The position numbers and the translations under genes are program-made. Shown one piece after another: positions 21,216-32,286 of a DNA stretch of 64,000 nt. Source of the stretch: Hyphodiscus hymeniophilus (lineage: Eukaryota > Ascomycota > Leotiomycetes > Helotiales > Hyphodiscaceae); assembly GCA_016508695.1 (NCBI GenBank), contig VNKQ01000003.1, positions 2,496,001 to 2,560,000 on the forward strand. The letters run 5' to 3'. Position 1 is the stretch's first letter, and each line of letters begins with the position of its first letter. The notes below the pieces were generated by a model. It did not search any database. It saw only the letters and a program-made list of their open reading frames with translations, and was not told the origin of the DNA.

Positions 21216-22743
21216 GGATGGGATAGATTTTCAGAAGGCTCGACGCCGACAAACGAATTTCTTTCTGTCTGTATGCTGATGACTGATACCATTGATTTTA
21301 GCGTGGCGTTTGAAACGAATATATGTTAGTCGAATAAAATTTAACGAACTACTTGCATGCATGTAGATGGCCTCCTCCTGACTGTAGACGAGCCAAATGA
21401 ATCTAGACCTCTTCGCAATGAAACAACAGCTGTTGCTCAACTTGCTTTTTTCATGGTATGTACCGGGATAAAGTATCAAGGTGAACCATTGAGAGAATCC
21501 GATGTATCATATTTGTTTTTTGCGGGCATGTCCGGCGACCCCGAGGTCCCGACCAGCTGGTCGGTGGATTCTGCATTCTTTCGTTTTGGGAGTGTTCCAC
21601 TCACTCGGAGTCGATTAACAATCTGTCTCAAGCAGAAACTTGGAGAAGTTTGAGATTTCGAGAAAAGCAAGTTCAAATCAGTTGGTGTGATGGTATCGAA
21701 GGTCGGGCCATGGGGAGCTAAGGAGAAGAGCTAGTTCAACCTTTAGTCTGCCAACACGCGACCATATCCAACCTTATCAATTGTTATGCTTTTGAACCCG
21801 AGTGAAATATGCTAAGAAAGAGAGATAGACTAGTCCTCCATTGTTCTTCGAATTGTATAAAAGAGTTTAGAGCTGCATGGGAGTCCAAACCAAGCGATCG
21901 GTCACTCGCAACACTTCCCATTCAGGACCTCCCTATTCAGGACTCCTCAGTTCCACCCAGCTGGTGCAGGTACGCCGGTCTTCAGCCCTATTCCCAAGAA
22001 GAACCTTTGCCAATATGCAAGTCATGCCCTCCCGACATCCCGACACTCCTAAATGCGATCTCAAAGCTCGCTACCGACAAACAGATTCCCATCAAAGGTT
22101 CAAACATGTGATGACAGTGATGTCGAGCGCTTACCCAGTACCACCGCCGCCACGTGGGAAATGGGGCGGGAAGGCGTCGGGTCTAGAATGCTGAGAAGCC
22201 GGAGATGCAAGAAATTCCCAGAGACATGGCGTGGAGTCCGTATACCAGCCAATGGGGAGATGCCAAGCCTCGTGCTTCCATTCCCCATTATCTGGGTATG
22301 GGTCGAGGTATTTCTTTCTTTCTTCCCTTCTTCCCTTTTTATGGCCCCTTTTATGAGGCTCAAGTGTTGAAAGGCCCCCGGGTGGGCGACCCGGCCCGAT
22401 GGTTATGCCGCCTCCTCCACATTCCACCCGGCAGTTCCCTTTCGTGCCCTTTCGTGAGTTCCCCGAACGGACGAAAGTTGCGAGGAGAATTCTCCAAGTT
22501 GGAGTTTTGCGTAGTCTAGATGTTTTCTCAGCCTTATCGCCGGAATGACAGCCTTGACCGTCGGGATTACAATTCCAAATATCAGACAACCAGATGCCTT
22601 GTTTGAATGAGATCATACGTTCTCAAGTCGGTTTTTGGACTGTCATATACTCTGATTCCCATCTTCAAGTGAGAGAGGGATAAGCTCTTCCTTCCATCCA
22701 TTCTCTCTGTAGTCATCATCCCTTTCAGAGTCCACGAAGCATC
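21216..22743. other. Intergenic, no supported gene
   Basis: 1.5 kb with many short overlapping frames on both strands but no motif. It includes a short direct repeat, ATTCAGGAC, twice near 21920-21945. Confidence 0.4.
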
Positions 22744-23688
22744 ATGACATCTTGCACATCATTCCCTCGTTTCTCCTCCCTTCCTCCAGAAATCCGTGCC
22801 AGGATCTGGACGTTGAACCTCCCAGGTCCCCGCCTAGTCTCCTTACATTACACACCAGTATCAAGCGATCTCCCTAGCTCATCAACCCGCAATTCTCTTC
22901 GAGGCTGTACCTCTTCCGCACCCATTCCCATCAACCTCAGAGTCAACAAAGAATCCCGAGAGCATGCTAGAAAGCATTATAGGCTGTCTTTCAATCTACC
23001 CTACTGCGAGCCGAAAATCTGGTTCGATGTGGAGCTAGATATGTTGCATTTCCCAGCGAAAGTAGGCTGGCTGGCGTCCTGGAACCACTTTGTTTATGCT
23101 GTGACTCTGATGGAACCGAGGGAGGTCGGTAGATTGAAGAGGCTGGCTGTTAGTGAGGCATTATTCAGTAGTATGAGGAGTGGGAGCTCGAGTCCCAATG
23201 TGCGGGCTAGTTGCGTGAAGCAATTCTGGGAGTATGTGAGGAGGAAGTTTGGGAATGTGGAGGAAGTGGTTATCTTGGTTGATGGGGAGGAGGTCGAGGA
23301 TGAAAGTCATGATGCGACAGCCTGGGTGGAGGATGTGCTGGGATGGATCCTGAGCAAGTATGGAACGGGGACTGGAACGGGGAAAGAGAGGCTGGTCACA
23401 GCGCTCGAGAAAGGGCTGAGGTTTGTGGAGGAGAAGAATTGCTGGGATGCGCCGAGGTGGAACGTGATGCGGGTTCCGGATGATGGGGATGGGATCGAGG
23501 CTCGTCTGGAAGAGTCGTCCAAGTCTAAAGATTGCGAGTCTCGTGATCGAGAGCGAGAGAAGGTGGATGTGAATGAAGGATCCGTCATACCGCCAAAAAA
23601 AGCTGTGATCAGAGAAGGAAGGAGGTTCTGGATGGGCGGACACCTACCATTTGGTCAATCGCCCTCACACGAGACAACTGACTCATGA
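22744..23688 (+). CDS. 2EXR domain protein
   Basis: Intronless, 314 residues. The N-terminal FPRFSSLPPEIRARIWTLNL followed by GPRLVSLHY is the 2EXR signature, an F-box-like domain expanded in filamentous fungi. LRVNKESREHARKHYRLSF is the second conserved block of the domain (residues 60-85). The rest (WFDVELDMLHFP, VKQFWEYVRRKFGNVEEVVILVD) is typical of full-length members, and the C-terminus is charged and disordered. No 2EXR function is well established; a role as adaptor in ubiquitin ligases is a suggestion from F-box resemblance only. The start ATG lies directly before the domain. Confidence 0.88.
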   Translation: MTSCTSFPRFSSLPPEIRARIWTLNLPGPRLVSLHYTPVSSDLPSSSTRNSLRGCTSSAPIPINLRVNKESREHARKHYRLSFNLPYCEPKIWFDVELDMLHFPAKVGWLASWNHFVYAVTLMEPREVGRLKRLAVSEALFSSMRSGSSSPNVRASCVKQFWEYVRRKFGNVEEVVILVDGEEVEDESHDATAWVEDVLGWILSKYGTGTGTGKERLVTALEKGLRFVEEKNCWDAPRWNVMRVPDDGDGIEARLEESSKSKDCESRDREREKVDVNEGSVIPPKKAVIREGRRFWMGGHLPFGQSPSHETTDS

Positions 23689-24404
23689 CATTGCTTTCCG
23701 GCCTTCTCCAATTTGAATTAATATTCACAATCGAATTGATACCCTTGTCTCTACGTCGCTTCTTGGATCTTTTCGCTCAACAGATATCAGGCCAGTGTCT
23801 GTGAGATTATGCGCATTCGACCTTTCCCAACCCCTATCCCTATTCTCGTTTGCGATCCGTGGTTAGGGGCCCTTTTACCCTTTTCTCCATCCTTTCCTAC
23901 CAATCTTACTGTATTACTTGAGATTCGTTCATATCTTGGCGCATCTTAAATGGTATATTAGATTTCTTATTAAGCTTAACCGTTGACTATGGAGCCTATC
24001 GGCGTCGAACCTCACATAAACCCTGCAACGACCTCGTGTTGGACCCTGGATTTGATGAGCCCGGTTGACACGATTGGTTCAAGACTGCGGTTGCCCCTCA
24101 TCTTCCGTGCCGTTATCTTTTTTGGCTGCGCATATCCACGATTCCAAACAAGTCCAGGGAGGCGCAATGCCTGGATCTGGTGGCACTGTCGCACTTTGGC
24201 GTCGTAGCCTCATTGCTATTGGGTCGTTATATTGGGAGCTCACGATGCAGGTAAGCAGCTTAGTAGTCAGTACGATACTGTTGAATGAGTTCGAGTAACT
24301 CGGGGAACTCGTATTAAAGAGCCTTCCAACGCACGTTATGTATTTCCTACTTTCTTGCTGCTTCTTCCCTACTTCGATGTACATCGCGGCGCCGGTGTTC
24401 CAAC
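23689..24404. other. Intergenic, no supported gene
   Basis: About 700 bp, TC-rich in the first 300 bases; presumably the 3' UTR of the 2EXR gene and the promoter of the glycosyltransferase. Confidence 0.45.
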
Positions 24405-25711
24405 ATGACCATCGCTCAGTTGACAGCAGGCTACAAGAAAACAAACTCTAGGAGAGTCTTTGCAATCGCTGCTTCGGCTACGCTTCTCTGCGTTATTTAC
24501 TTGCTTCGGCTCAGTCATTTGGGTATCGCGACGTCCGGATCTTCCGATCATTCGCTTTACTCACCAGTCGTTGAATCGCATGCAGTAAAACCAGATGTTA
24601 CGAACGATGTGTACAATAAAACGCTTGGGGTAAGTTTCGCGGCGAAGTTCGAGTGGCATTTAGCTAAGCCAATGTAGTTCGAAAAGATCTTCGTGATTAG
24701 TCTGCCCGAAAGATCAGATCGCCGCGATTCGATTATCCTATCAGCGGCGTTGAGCAACATAGATATTGAGATAAGGGATGCAGTACGGGGAGAAAATGTG
24801 CCTGAGCAGATAATTCCGAACGAGAATGCAGGGCGATTCATGAAGGCAGAGGTAGGATGCTGGAGGTCGCATATGAACATCATGCAAGAGTTCGTCATCC
24901 AAACGTGCGGGTAGTGAAATTGTCTCGTACTGACGAGGATTCCAGGGTCATTCAAAGGAACCTCTCGTCGATATTGATTTTGGAAGATGATGCCGACTGG
25001 GACATTCGAATTATGGATCAACTCCACGACTTTGCACTAGCCGCCCAAGCAATCACACAACCTCTCTTGCGGGTGTACCCAGCAGGAAACCTTTTTCAGT
25101 CTCGTACCAAGAACGACATACCATTCGAAAAGCTACCTCAAACAGTATCGCCAGAGCATTCACCATATGGGGATAATTGGGATCTTCTTTGGCTAGGACA
25201 CTGCGGTGTGGCAGTTCCAAAGCCGACCGGTGATAGGAGCACAGGACGGGTTGTGATGTTGGACGATCCAACGGTTCCGGTGAAGAAATCCCTGTCGAAT
25301 AATCTCGTTGGTAACGACTTGGGAGAATATCCGGACCACACAAGACTTGTGCATCATGCGACAATGGGACTTTGCACGCAATCATATGCTATCACGCAAG
25401 CTGGTGCCCGAGAGTTGATGATGTCTGTTGGAGTAGAGAAGATGAACACCATTGATTTCGGGCTGCGAGAGTGGTGCGATGGGACCAGTGGTCGTGATCC
25501 TCACCTTTGTCTCGCAACCCAGCCCGCGGTATTCCAACCGCATCGAAAGGCGGGCCCGCAAAAGGGTGACAGTGATATAGATACCGCGGCTCATGGAGAT
25601 GGGGTCCGGAAGGAAGCCATGACAGAGGTGGTTAGATGGAGTACTATCCTCAACTGGAAGGCTCTACTGAGAGGAGAAAGAGATTTCGTTGACCAATACC
25701 CTGATTCGTAG
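24405..25711 (+). CDS. Glycosyltransferase family 25 protein
   Basis: Three exons, 24405-24629, 24678-24889 and 24946-25711, give 400 residues. A type II membrane anchor (VFAIAASATLLCVIYLLRL, about residues 18-36) places the catalytic domain in the Golgi lumen (inference). The domain starts FEKIFVISLPERSDRRDS, the GT25 signature. It continues VGCWRSHMNIMQE, which joins VIQRNLSSILILEDDADWD across a 56-bp intron; the EDDAD acts as the metal/nucleotide-sugar DxD-like motif. Later come WLGHCGV and YAITQAGARELM. GT25 members transfer galactose or related sugars; the fungal acceptor is unknown. The second intron uses a GTTCGT donor, as in the SARAF-like gene. Confidence 0.9.
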
Positions 25712-28432
25712 TGCATAGCGAGCATTTCATGAAAGGCGTTACTTTGGAAGGTTTGCATTGTCCACTTGGACTAGGTGTATGGCGAAAAGAAGGAATCATG
25801 TCATTTAGCGCCCATTATCTGTGCTACTTGCACGATAATAAAACGATAGATGTTCTAACCAAGACGGACTTCTCTAATGAAGGAATGCAATAGAGACTAG
25901 AGACTAGAACTAGAGACACTGCGCTGATTCCTGAAGTCGAGCCATGACTGACTGTGCCAACACGGCAGCTGACACGATCACGATTCGGTGGTGACGAAAG
26001 TTCAAGTCAAATATTGAAAGAGAAAGATTCATGCAAAGGACGAAAAAAGATATATATACCAGATCGCTGTTATTTGTACGCGTCACAGGAAAATGGAATG
26101 TGGGGCGCGCGACTCATGTTCCTTTTTGGGGTCCTCGTGAACTCTCGTGGACCTGTGCAGATCCGAATAACTTCATTGATCTGGTGTATCTACCTCTTAG
26201 GTTGCTTTCAACATTGTTGAGTAAAGCAGGTAGGGTGTAGTGAGAGTAGCTTTTATTTCCAAACAAGCAATCACATTCCTCGCCACGAAGTATCTTACCT
26301 ATTTCCTGTGCGACGCGGACTCATGAAGTCCGCCCATATATCCACTTCATTGAACATATTCACCTCTCAAGGCTATCAAGGCATCCAGCTAGGCACTGAT
26401 TTGCACTAGGACTATCTTCAATCGTGAAGCTTTCGTGGCTTTTTAGACAACGATCTCTGTGGCACTTGGCTTGATGGAAAACTTCATTGAGGTAAATTAG
26501 CTGAATGATCAATAGGTAAAGAGATTCGTTAGTTTATTCATACCCTTCATAGATCATTGATCGTGATATTTTATTGCGATACCTCCCTCAGATTTACACT
26601 AACATGAAAAATGTTTGTATGAATGCATCATGTACAGCTGATAAGGCTTTGACTTCCGTTCCAAGAGTCCAGGAGTGCCTGCACGCGGCCACACTTGATA
26701 GCTGATAATGCAGCACTCACTCAATGAGTATAGAATAAAGAGTCTACTATCAGTCTATCATGATAGGATTTTCTATTATGCAGTAGCAGAACATGTTGTT
26801 ATGATTTTGGAAGTGATTAGAGGGTGTTCGAGTTAGAATATCGAAAAATCGTCCGGCCGACGTGCTCGAATACGGCTACTACGGAAAGCCATCATACCCA
26901 CAGTAATCTGCCAACTAGACCAAAGCTTCTGTCTGAACTATCAGCCTTATTTGAATCACTCGATCTTGGCGAACAGCGTTTAGACCCTTCAAGAGCTCTG
27001 TAATCATGTTTTCATAGTAAACTCCTATGATGAGAGTCAAGTGCAGGATTCAAGACTGTTCGACTTTGGCAATACTTACTTCAGCTTCTCATATAGCGTG
27101 CGCAATTTGCCTCTGATATCTGTACAACACAAAATTCTTGATGCCCGTACCCTTATTACATTGCGACGCAACCCCACTATCACGAGATCACCACAGTATG
27201 GGTCTGGACTTCTGGAACAATTCTGAACCACTAACTTCGGATGCCGGAGGATAGAAGTAAGGAACGGCGTCATCGACGGTGCGAGCGGACCCAGAAATCT
27301 ATTGAAATGACATTCCTGATGAAACTGCGTGATTCTCTATTTTTATATATTTGAACACGCCGTTTCGAGCATGGTGATCGATCAAAGGCTGATATTCGTT
27401 CCGACGCTGCCGCTGTCCGGCTCTCGGGTTTATCCATGGCCTGTAACATATCGAGAGTCAGCGCTTGATGAAATGCGAGCCGCCATTGGAAGAACGGCAT
27501 CACGAGAACGATTCAATCATTCGAATGCGCGCGGAAGTTGCCGCGCAAGATGAATGAGTGGCTGTGATGCAAGAAAGACAAGACAAGACAAGGAAAGAAA
27601 AGAACAGAAAGACGAGCAAACGAGGCAATGCAAGGGAAGGGAAAGAAAGACAAAGCAACAAATAAGAGCAAGAGATGGTTTTTATTAGCCATAGAGCGCG
27701 GGATGTAAATAAATAAACGATAAGCGGTTCTTCATTCACTCCAACTGCGATGTCTTCAGATAAAATAGTAAGATGCGATATCCAATGAATAAGTAAATAG
27801 ATAACTGTATCGTAAACAACCGCGAATATCTCAAGACTCACTCATATAAAACACTGGTCTCTATTCAAACGCACCTGCTACTTTCTGCATGAATTGGTGC
27901 AGGGGATCCTCCGCCTTCCCTCGACCCCAGCCAGAACGAGGAACCACCAACATAATACCCAATCCTCCACTCCTCCTCCTCCCACCTCTTCCTCCTCCCA
28001 CCTCTTCCCATCCCACTTCACTCCTTCTTCGACATCCACACCCAATTCCAATTTCCCCCTTCTCTACGAAGATTCGCCTCAACCAAATAGTCAACTTCAG
28101 TCCAGCCCGACAAACTCACCCATTTCCACGTCCTTCTCCGGATCATATCGCTCGTTTCCTCGTTCGGCCGGTCTTGCTTTGCTCGAGATACTACAATCAC
28201 CCCGTTGAAGAACCACGGTCGCTTCGATTTGGCTCGGCCATTGCGCAACTATCTTCCTTTTGATCAAACTCGAAAATTGGGTTTGTTGCCAGATGACAAC
28301 GACAACCTTCGATAAACACAATAATACACCCCGCATATCCGTGACGAAACGAAAGGATTCGCACACCTTCCATTCACGCCTCTACCTACAAATACTATAA
28401 CACCCCGATATCAAAACATAACAACCAGCAAA
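25712..28432. other. Gene-poor 2.7-kb region
   Basis: No supported gene. Bases 25712-27500 are AT-richer with only short frames. Bases 27560-27660 are strongly purine-rich on the plus strand (AAGACAAGACAAGG-like runs). Bases 27960-28030 are a CT tract with a repeated CCTCCTCCCACCTCTT motif, probably part of the BAR gene promoter. Confidence 0.45.
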
Positions 28433-29939
28433 ATGAATATCAACAGGAAGCTCGATAGGGTTAAGCAATGGGCGGGAGAGAAGATGGGCGCCGAATCCAA
28501 GACAAATGTATCGGAAGACTTCAAGGCTCTGGAATTGGAAATGGCTCTTAGGCATGATGGTATGTCTGTCAATACAGTTTACGACTATTGCTGACATCTG
28601 CTAGGTATGGAGAAACTACAGAAATCCATGACCGTCTATATTAAATCCATGTCGAAGCGCAACGAAATCGAAGATAAGGAGAAGATGTTGCCGGTCGCAT
28701 ATTTGGGCCAGACTATGATCCATCATGGCGAGGACTTTGAGCCCGATTCTGAATTTGGGAACTGTCTCATCGGTGCGTTTACTGGTTAGTGTTTGGTCTT
28801 CACGCTGACTGGGTTATAGCTATGGGCAGAGCCAACGAGAGAATCGCAAGAACACAAGAGGTCTATATCTCTAATGCTACGAATGGTTGGCTGGAATCAC
28901 TGGAACGTTCCCTAGCGATGATGAAGGAATATCAGGTAATTTGACTCGTCGTATATCTTCTGCAGCCACTGACTTCTGCAGGCTGCACGAAAGAAGCTGG
29001 AGAACCGCCGATTGGCTTACGACGCGTCCCTGTCCAAGATGCAAAAGGCAAAGAGAGAAGATTTCCGAGTTGAGGAGGAGCTTCGATCGCAGAAGGCCAA
29101 ATACGAGGAATCCAGCGAAGATGTTCTCAGACGTATGGAGGATATCAAAGAAACAGAAGCAGAAAGCGTTGGAGATCTTGGGGCATTTGTCGACGCTGAG
29201 TTGGAGTACCACGACAGATGCCGTGATGAGCTTCTCCGTTTGAAGAGAGATTGGCCTGCTGGGTATGTCTTAGAGCATTTGAAGGAACTTGGCTAATCGT
29301 TGAAAGAAATACCTCCTCCCCACAACGCGAGCAAAGACGACCGAACGGACGATCTCGATCAAATACTGCTCGTTCTTACAATGAGAGAATTAACCCCTAC
29401 GAAGAGGAGCCTGTCCCGGAGCTACCTGTCCGGCCATCCATTCGTTCTCAAGGCCGTGTTGCTTCTTCATCGCGTCTGGATATCCGCTTGGATGCTCACG
29501 ATGAGTATCCCGAGTCTCCACAAAGAGCCAACCTTGGACGATCATCTACTTTTCAAGGTCCTACCGCGATCTATCGTGAATTGACCCCGAACGGCCGAAA
29601 GAATTCCGTTCCTGTCGATGTGGGTTCAGCTCGAGCAAATCTTCGTCCATCAAACCGAGTTAATACTGGCACTGACGTTTTTGGCGATCCTTCCGACGAC
29701 TCTACACTTAACAGTGCCAGCCCCGACCGGTCTTATGGCGCGAGAAGTGTTAGTCCTGCTACAAGCCAAGGCAGTGTGAACAGCCGGACCGCTAGCTACT
29801 CGACCTTGGTACCAAACACAAATGCGAATAGCAGAAAAGGCCCCCTCCTCCACCTCCAAGCCGAGTGAAGAAGCCTGCGCCTCCTCCACCACCGATGAAG
29901 AGAGCAGAAATCAGTTCAAACAGTGTGAGTCGATACTAG
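28433..29939 (+). CDS. BAR domain protein (endophilin-like), frame break near the C-terminus
   Basis: Exons 28433-28559, 28605-28772, 28820-28935, 28982-29262 and 29307 onward. The first four encode the N-BAR region: MNINRKLDRVKQWAGEKMG, KTNVSEDFKALELEM, LPVAYLGQTMIHHGEDFE, RANERIARTQEVYI, RRLAYDASLSKMQKAKRE and ESVGDLGAFVDAEL. BAR dimers bind and curve membranes, in endocytosis or vesicle traffic. The last exon is disordered (ARSYNERINPYEEEP, DRSYGARSVSPATSQGS). As read, it ends at a TGA at 29866-29868 with GPLLHLQAE. In the next frame the following bases give a proline-rich end (PPPPPPSRVKKPAPP, MKRAEISSN) stopping at 29937-29939, which looks like the real C-terminus. The shift lies near the A4-G2-C5 run at 29834-29845. 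Confidence 0.85.
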
Positions 29940-30874
29940 GGTCTTGTGTTTGGGAATACACCATCCGTTTCTTGTTTCGTGCCACTTGCGATGCACATAT
30001 ACCCTACACAAAACTACGTCACGATCGGATCGCTCCTTTACATATCGCCAAGACCGGCACCAACACTCTTTAATACACATATGTCCGCCTTCATTTTGCG
30101 TTGACCTTACCCTGGGGTATGAAATTATGGTGTCTCATAGCTCGCTGGCTTGGTGGATACAGCCTTGCTTGCACTTCTGAAGCACAGCTATCAGGATCAT
30201 TAAATTGGTATCGCTGGATCAATTGTCTGCATATTTCTGGCGTTAGTTTGATTAAACAAAGATACCACCTGTGGTGGACGTCTGGTTTTTTGTTGCGACA
30301 TAGGGGCAACAGCGAAGCGGCCATGTTTTTAGCACGAATGAGATGCTATGCAATGCCTTTGGGGAGTCTTTTCTGCATTTTTCTTCCTCGAATGAAAACT
30401 CCAATTGCTTCTCACGAGTACACGTGATGGACGCCAAGTCAAAGTAACCGCGAAAGCAAGCCCTCCATTTTCTTCTTCTTCGCACCTGTTGATTGGGTAT
30501 GTTGAATGATATTGACCTCAAGGAAGGTGGAGCCAAGGAGTAGCGAATGTTGGTCCTGAAGCTAGATGGGGTGAAGTTGTTGCAGCGCTAGAGTCTTTCA
30601 CTAGAGTCTTTTAACGCTCATTATTAGTGGAAAGGGCTCGCAGGCTGGTGTTGGCGGTCTTATGATTGGAAGTGTGTTCAAAAGAGGCTCCTACCCTGAG
30701 AAATTGGAGTGTTCATTTCATATAGTTCTTTACAAGGCGGAGATTTGAGGTGTATTCGCTCAAACCATGTGTCTCCCAGCTTCCGAATCCGTGGGTCATA
30801 TTTCGCCGAATCGGATATCAACTTCACATAAGCGTTCCTTCAATGTTGTTTATTTGTCCTTCTTTATGTCCCCT
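29940..30874. other. Convergent intergenic region
   Basis: About 900 bp between the BAR gene and the 3' end of the thioesterase-like gene. No coding pattern recognised. Confidence 0.45.
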
Positions 30875-31783
30875 TCAGATGTCTAGGACTCTGTGAAGAA
30901 ATGCTGAGATGTCATCTACACCATGTTCGCTATGGATCCAATGACCACCATTTTCGTATTCCTTCCAGGTTGTATCAAACCCTAGTCTCCTAATATTTTC
31001 GTGTAAGCCCTGCCCATGAGCAAAGGGGACAGTCTCATCATCTCGCGAATGTGATAAAAAAACCGGAGTCTTGATGGGGGATTGTTGCAACATTGTGTTC
31101 ATTTTGGATTCCACGTCGTTTGTATCCTGGGCTGGTGATGTTCCTCCACAAGCGTCTTCGGATTTGGCGCTATGTAAGATCGTCTGAATGTGTTGAGATA
31201 GCTGGTCGGTTTCATTGGATCATAGAGGAATATCTGCGAAGTCACTCTGGAAAGGTAACCAACTAGACAAGCCTATGAAGCCTCCGAGGGAGAGGCCAGA
31301 TGAAAGGAAGCTGATCATTGCAGTTGCGCATCCTTGGCTAATCCCGCCTAGTATTATCCGTTCCTGGGGAACAATTTCCGATTCTTTTTTGATGACCTTT
31401 AGGATCTCTTCGACGCTCTCCTGTATTCCGGGAATCATGAGGTCTTGCTTCTTCTCAGGATTCTTGATATCCCACACATCAAACCACTGAGATATGATCT
31501 CTTCTTCTTTCAGAGCATCGGCAAATGAGCTCGAGCTGAATTCAAAATCCCTCTGTGCTGAATACCGAAGTCTCGCTGTTGGAAAGACCCACTTGACTGA
31601 TGGGAAAATCTCAGCCAAGGATCTGCCATCTGAAGCCTTGCTATCGAAGAAATACCGGGCGAGATCTTCGCCAAAGTCCTCACGGCCGTGGAGGAAGATT
31701 ATAGTGTGAGTATGTTCGCTTGAAAGAGGTGCAACAACAGTGGCATCCTCACTGGGGACATCATCATCTATGAAACTGTTCAT
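30875..31783 (-). pseudogene. Acyl-protein thioesterase/phospholipase-like gene interrupted by an in-frame TGA
   Basis: Reads as one frame of 303 codons from MNSFIDDDVPSEDATVV to the TGA at 30875, except for a single TGA at 31222-31220. The upstream part (187 residues) has HTIIFLHGREDFGEDLARYF, VKWVFPTARLR, the nucleophile elbow GGISQGCATAM and FIGLSSWLPFQ. The downstream part has TPVFLSHSRDDETVPFAHG with the catalytic Asp and GGHWIHSEHGVDD with the His. Family members are cytosolic serine hydrolases of about 250-300 residues that remove palmitate from proteins or cleave lysophospholipids. The stop removes Asp and His, so the truncated product would be inactive. No GT..AG intron that spans the stop and keeps frame was found. 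Candidates: recent nonsense mutation, sequence error, or readthrough. Confidence 0.75.
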
Positions 31784-32286
31784 GGTCGGCCGAGGTTGGG
31801 ATGCTTGATAGTACTTGGATAAAAACGGTGGCGTTGACGAAGTCCGCAAGAACGTGAAAGTAAGTAAGTGTCAGCCTTCGAGATGCAGAAGACTGTGGAC
31901 AGTAGATTTGAGTGAATTGTACATGGGAGAAGCTCAAAAAGGCGGGTAATGTAGAGAGTACATGAATGAATATTGACTGGGTGGGTCAGTTCAGAAAGGT
32001 ATTGAGTCCTGGTCTGAGCAACTATGGATTCAGATCCCGACTGACTTAGCGTATGAGCGGCTGCCATAGGTCCCAAAAATGTGGGAGGCAGGCAACCTAA
32101 TTCTACCATATTTGGTAACTTCCCAGTAATCGAATAACTAAGGAGCTAGGCGAAAAGAATTCCACCGGATCATGGGCACTACCACGTGGTTTGTTGAACT
32201 GAAATTAGCTTGAGTCTACCTACCTACACCTGTGTATGCAGGAGCTATCTATTACACCAACGCAAATTGCTTGGGATTAGTATCGC
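31784..32286. other. Intergenic region
   Basis: 500 bp between the thioesterase-like 5' end and the transporter 3' end. No gene seen. Confidence 0.45.

Noticed and set aside
29815..29838. 23-bp intron in the BAR gene
   Set aside because: It would restore the frame but is well below the smallest introns seen here (43-47 bp); a one-base difference is simpler.
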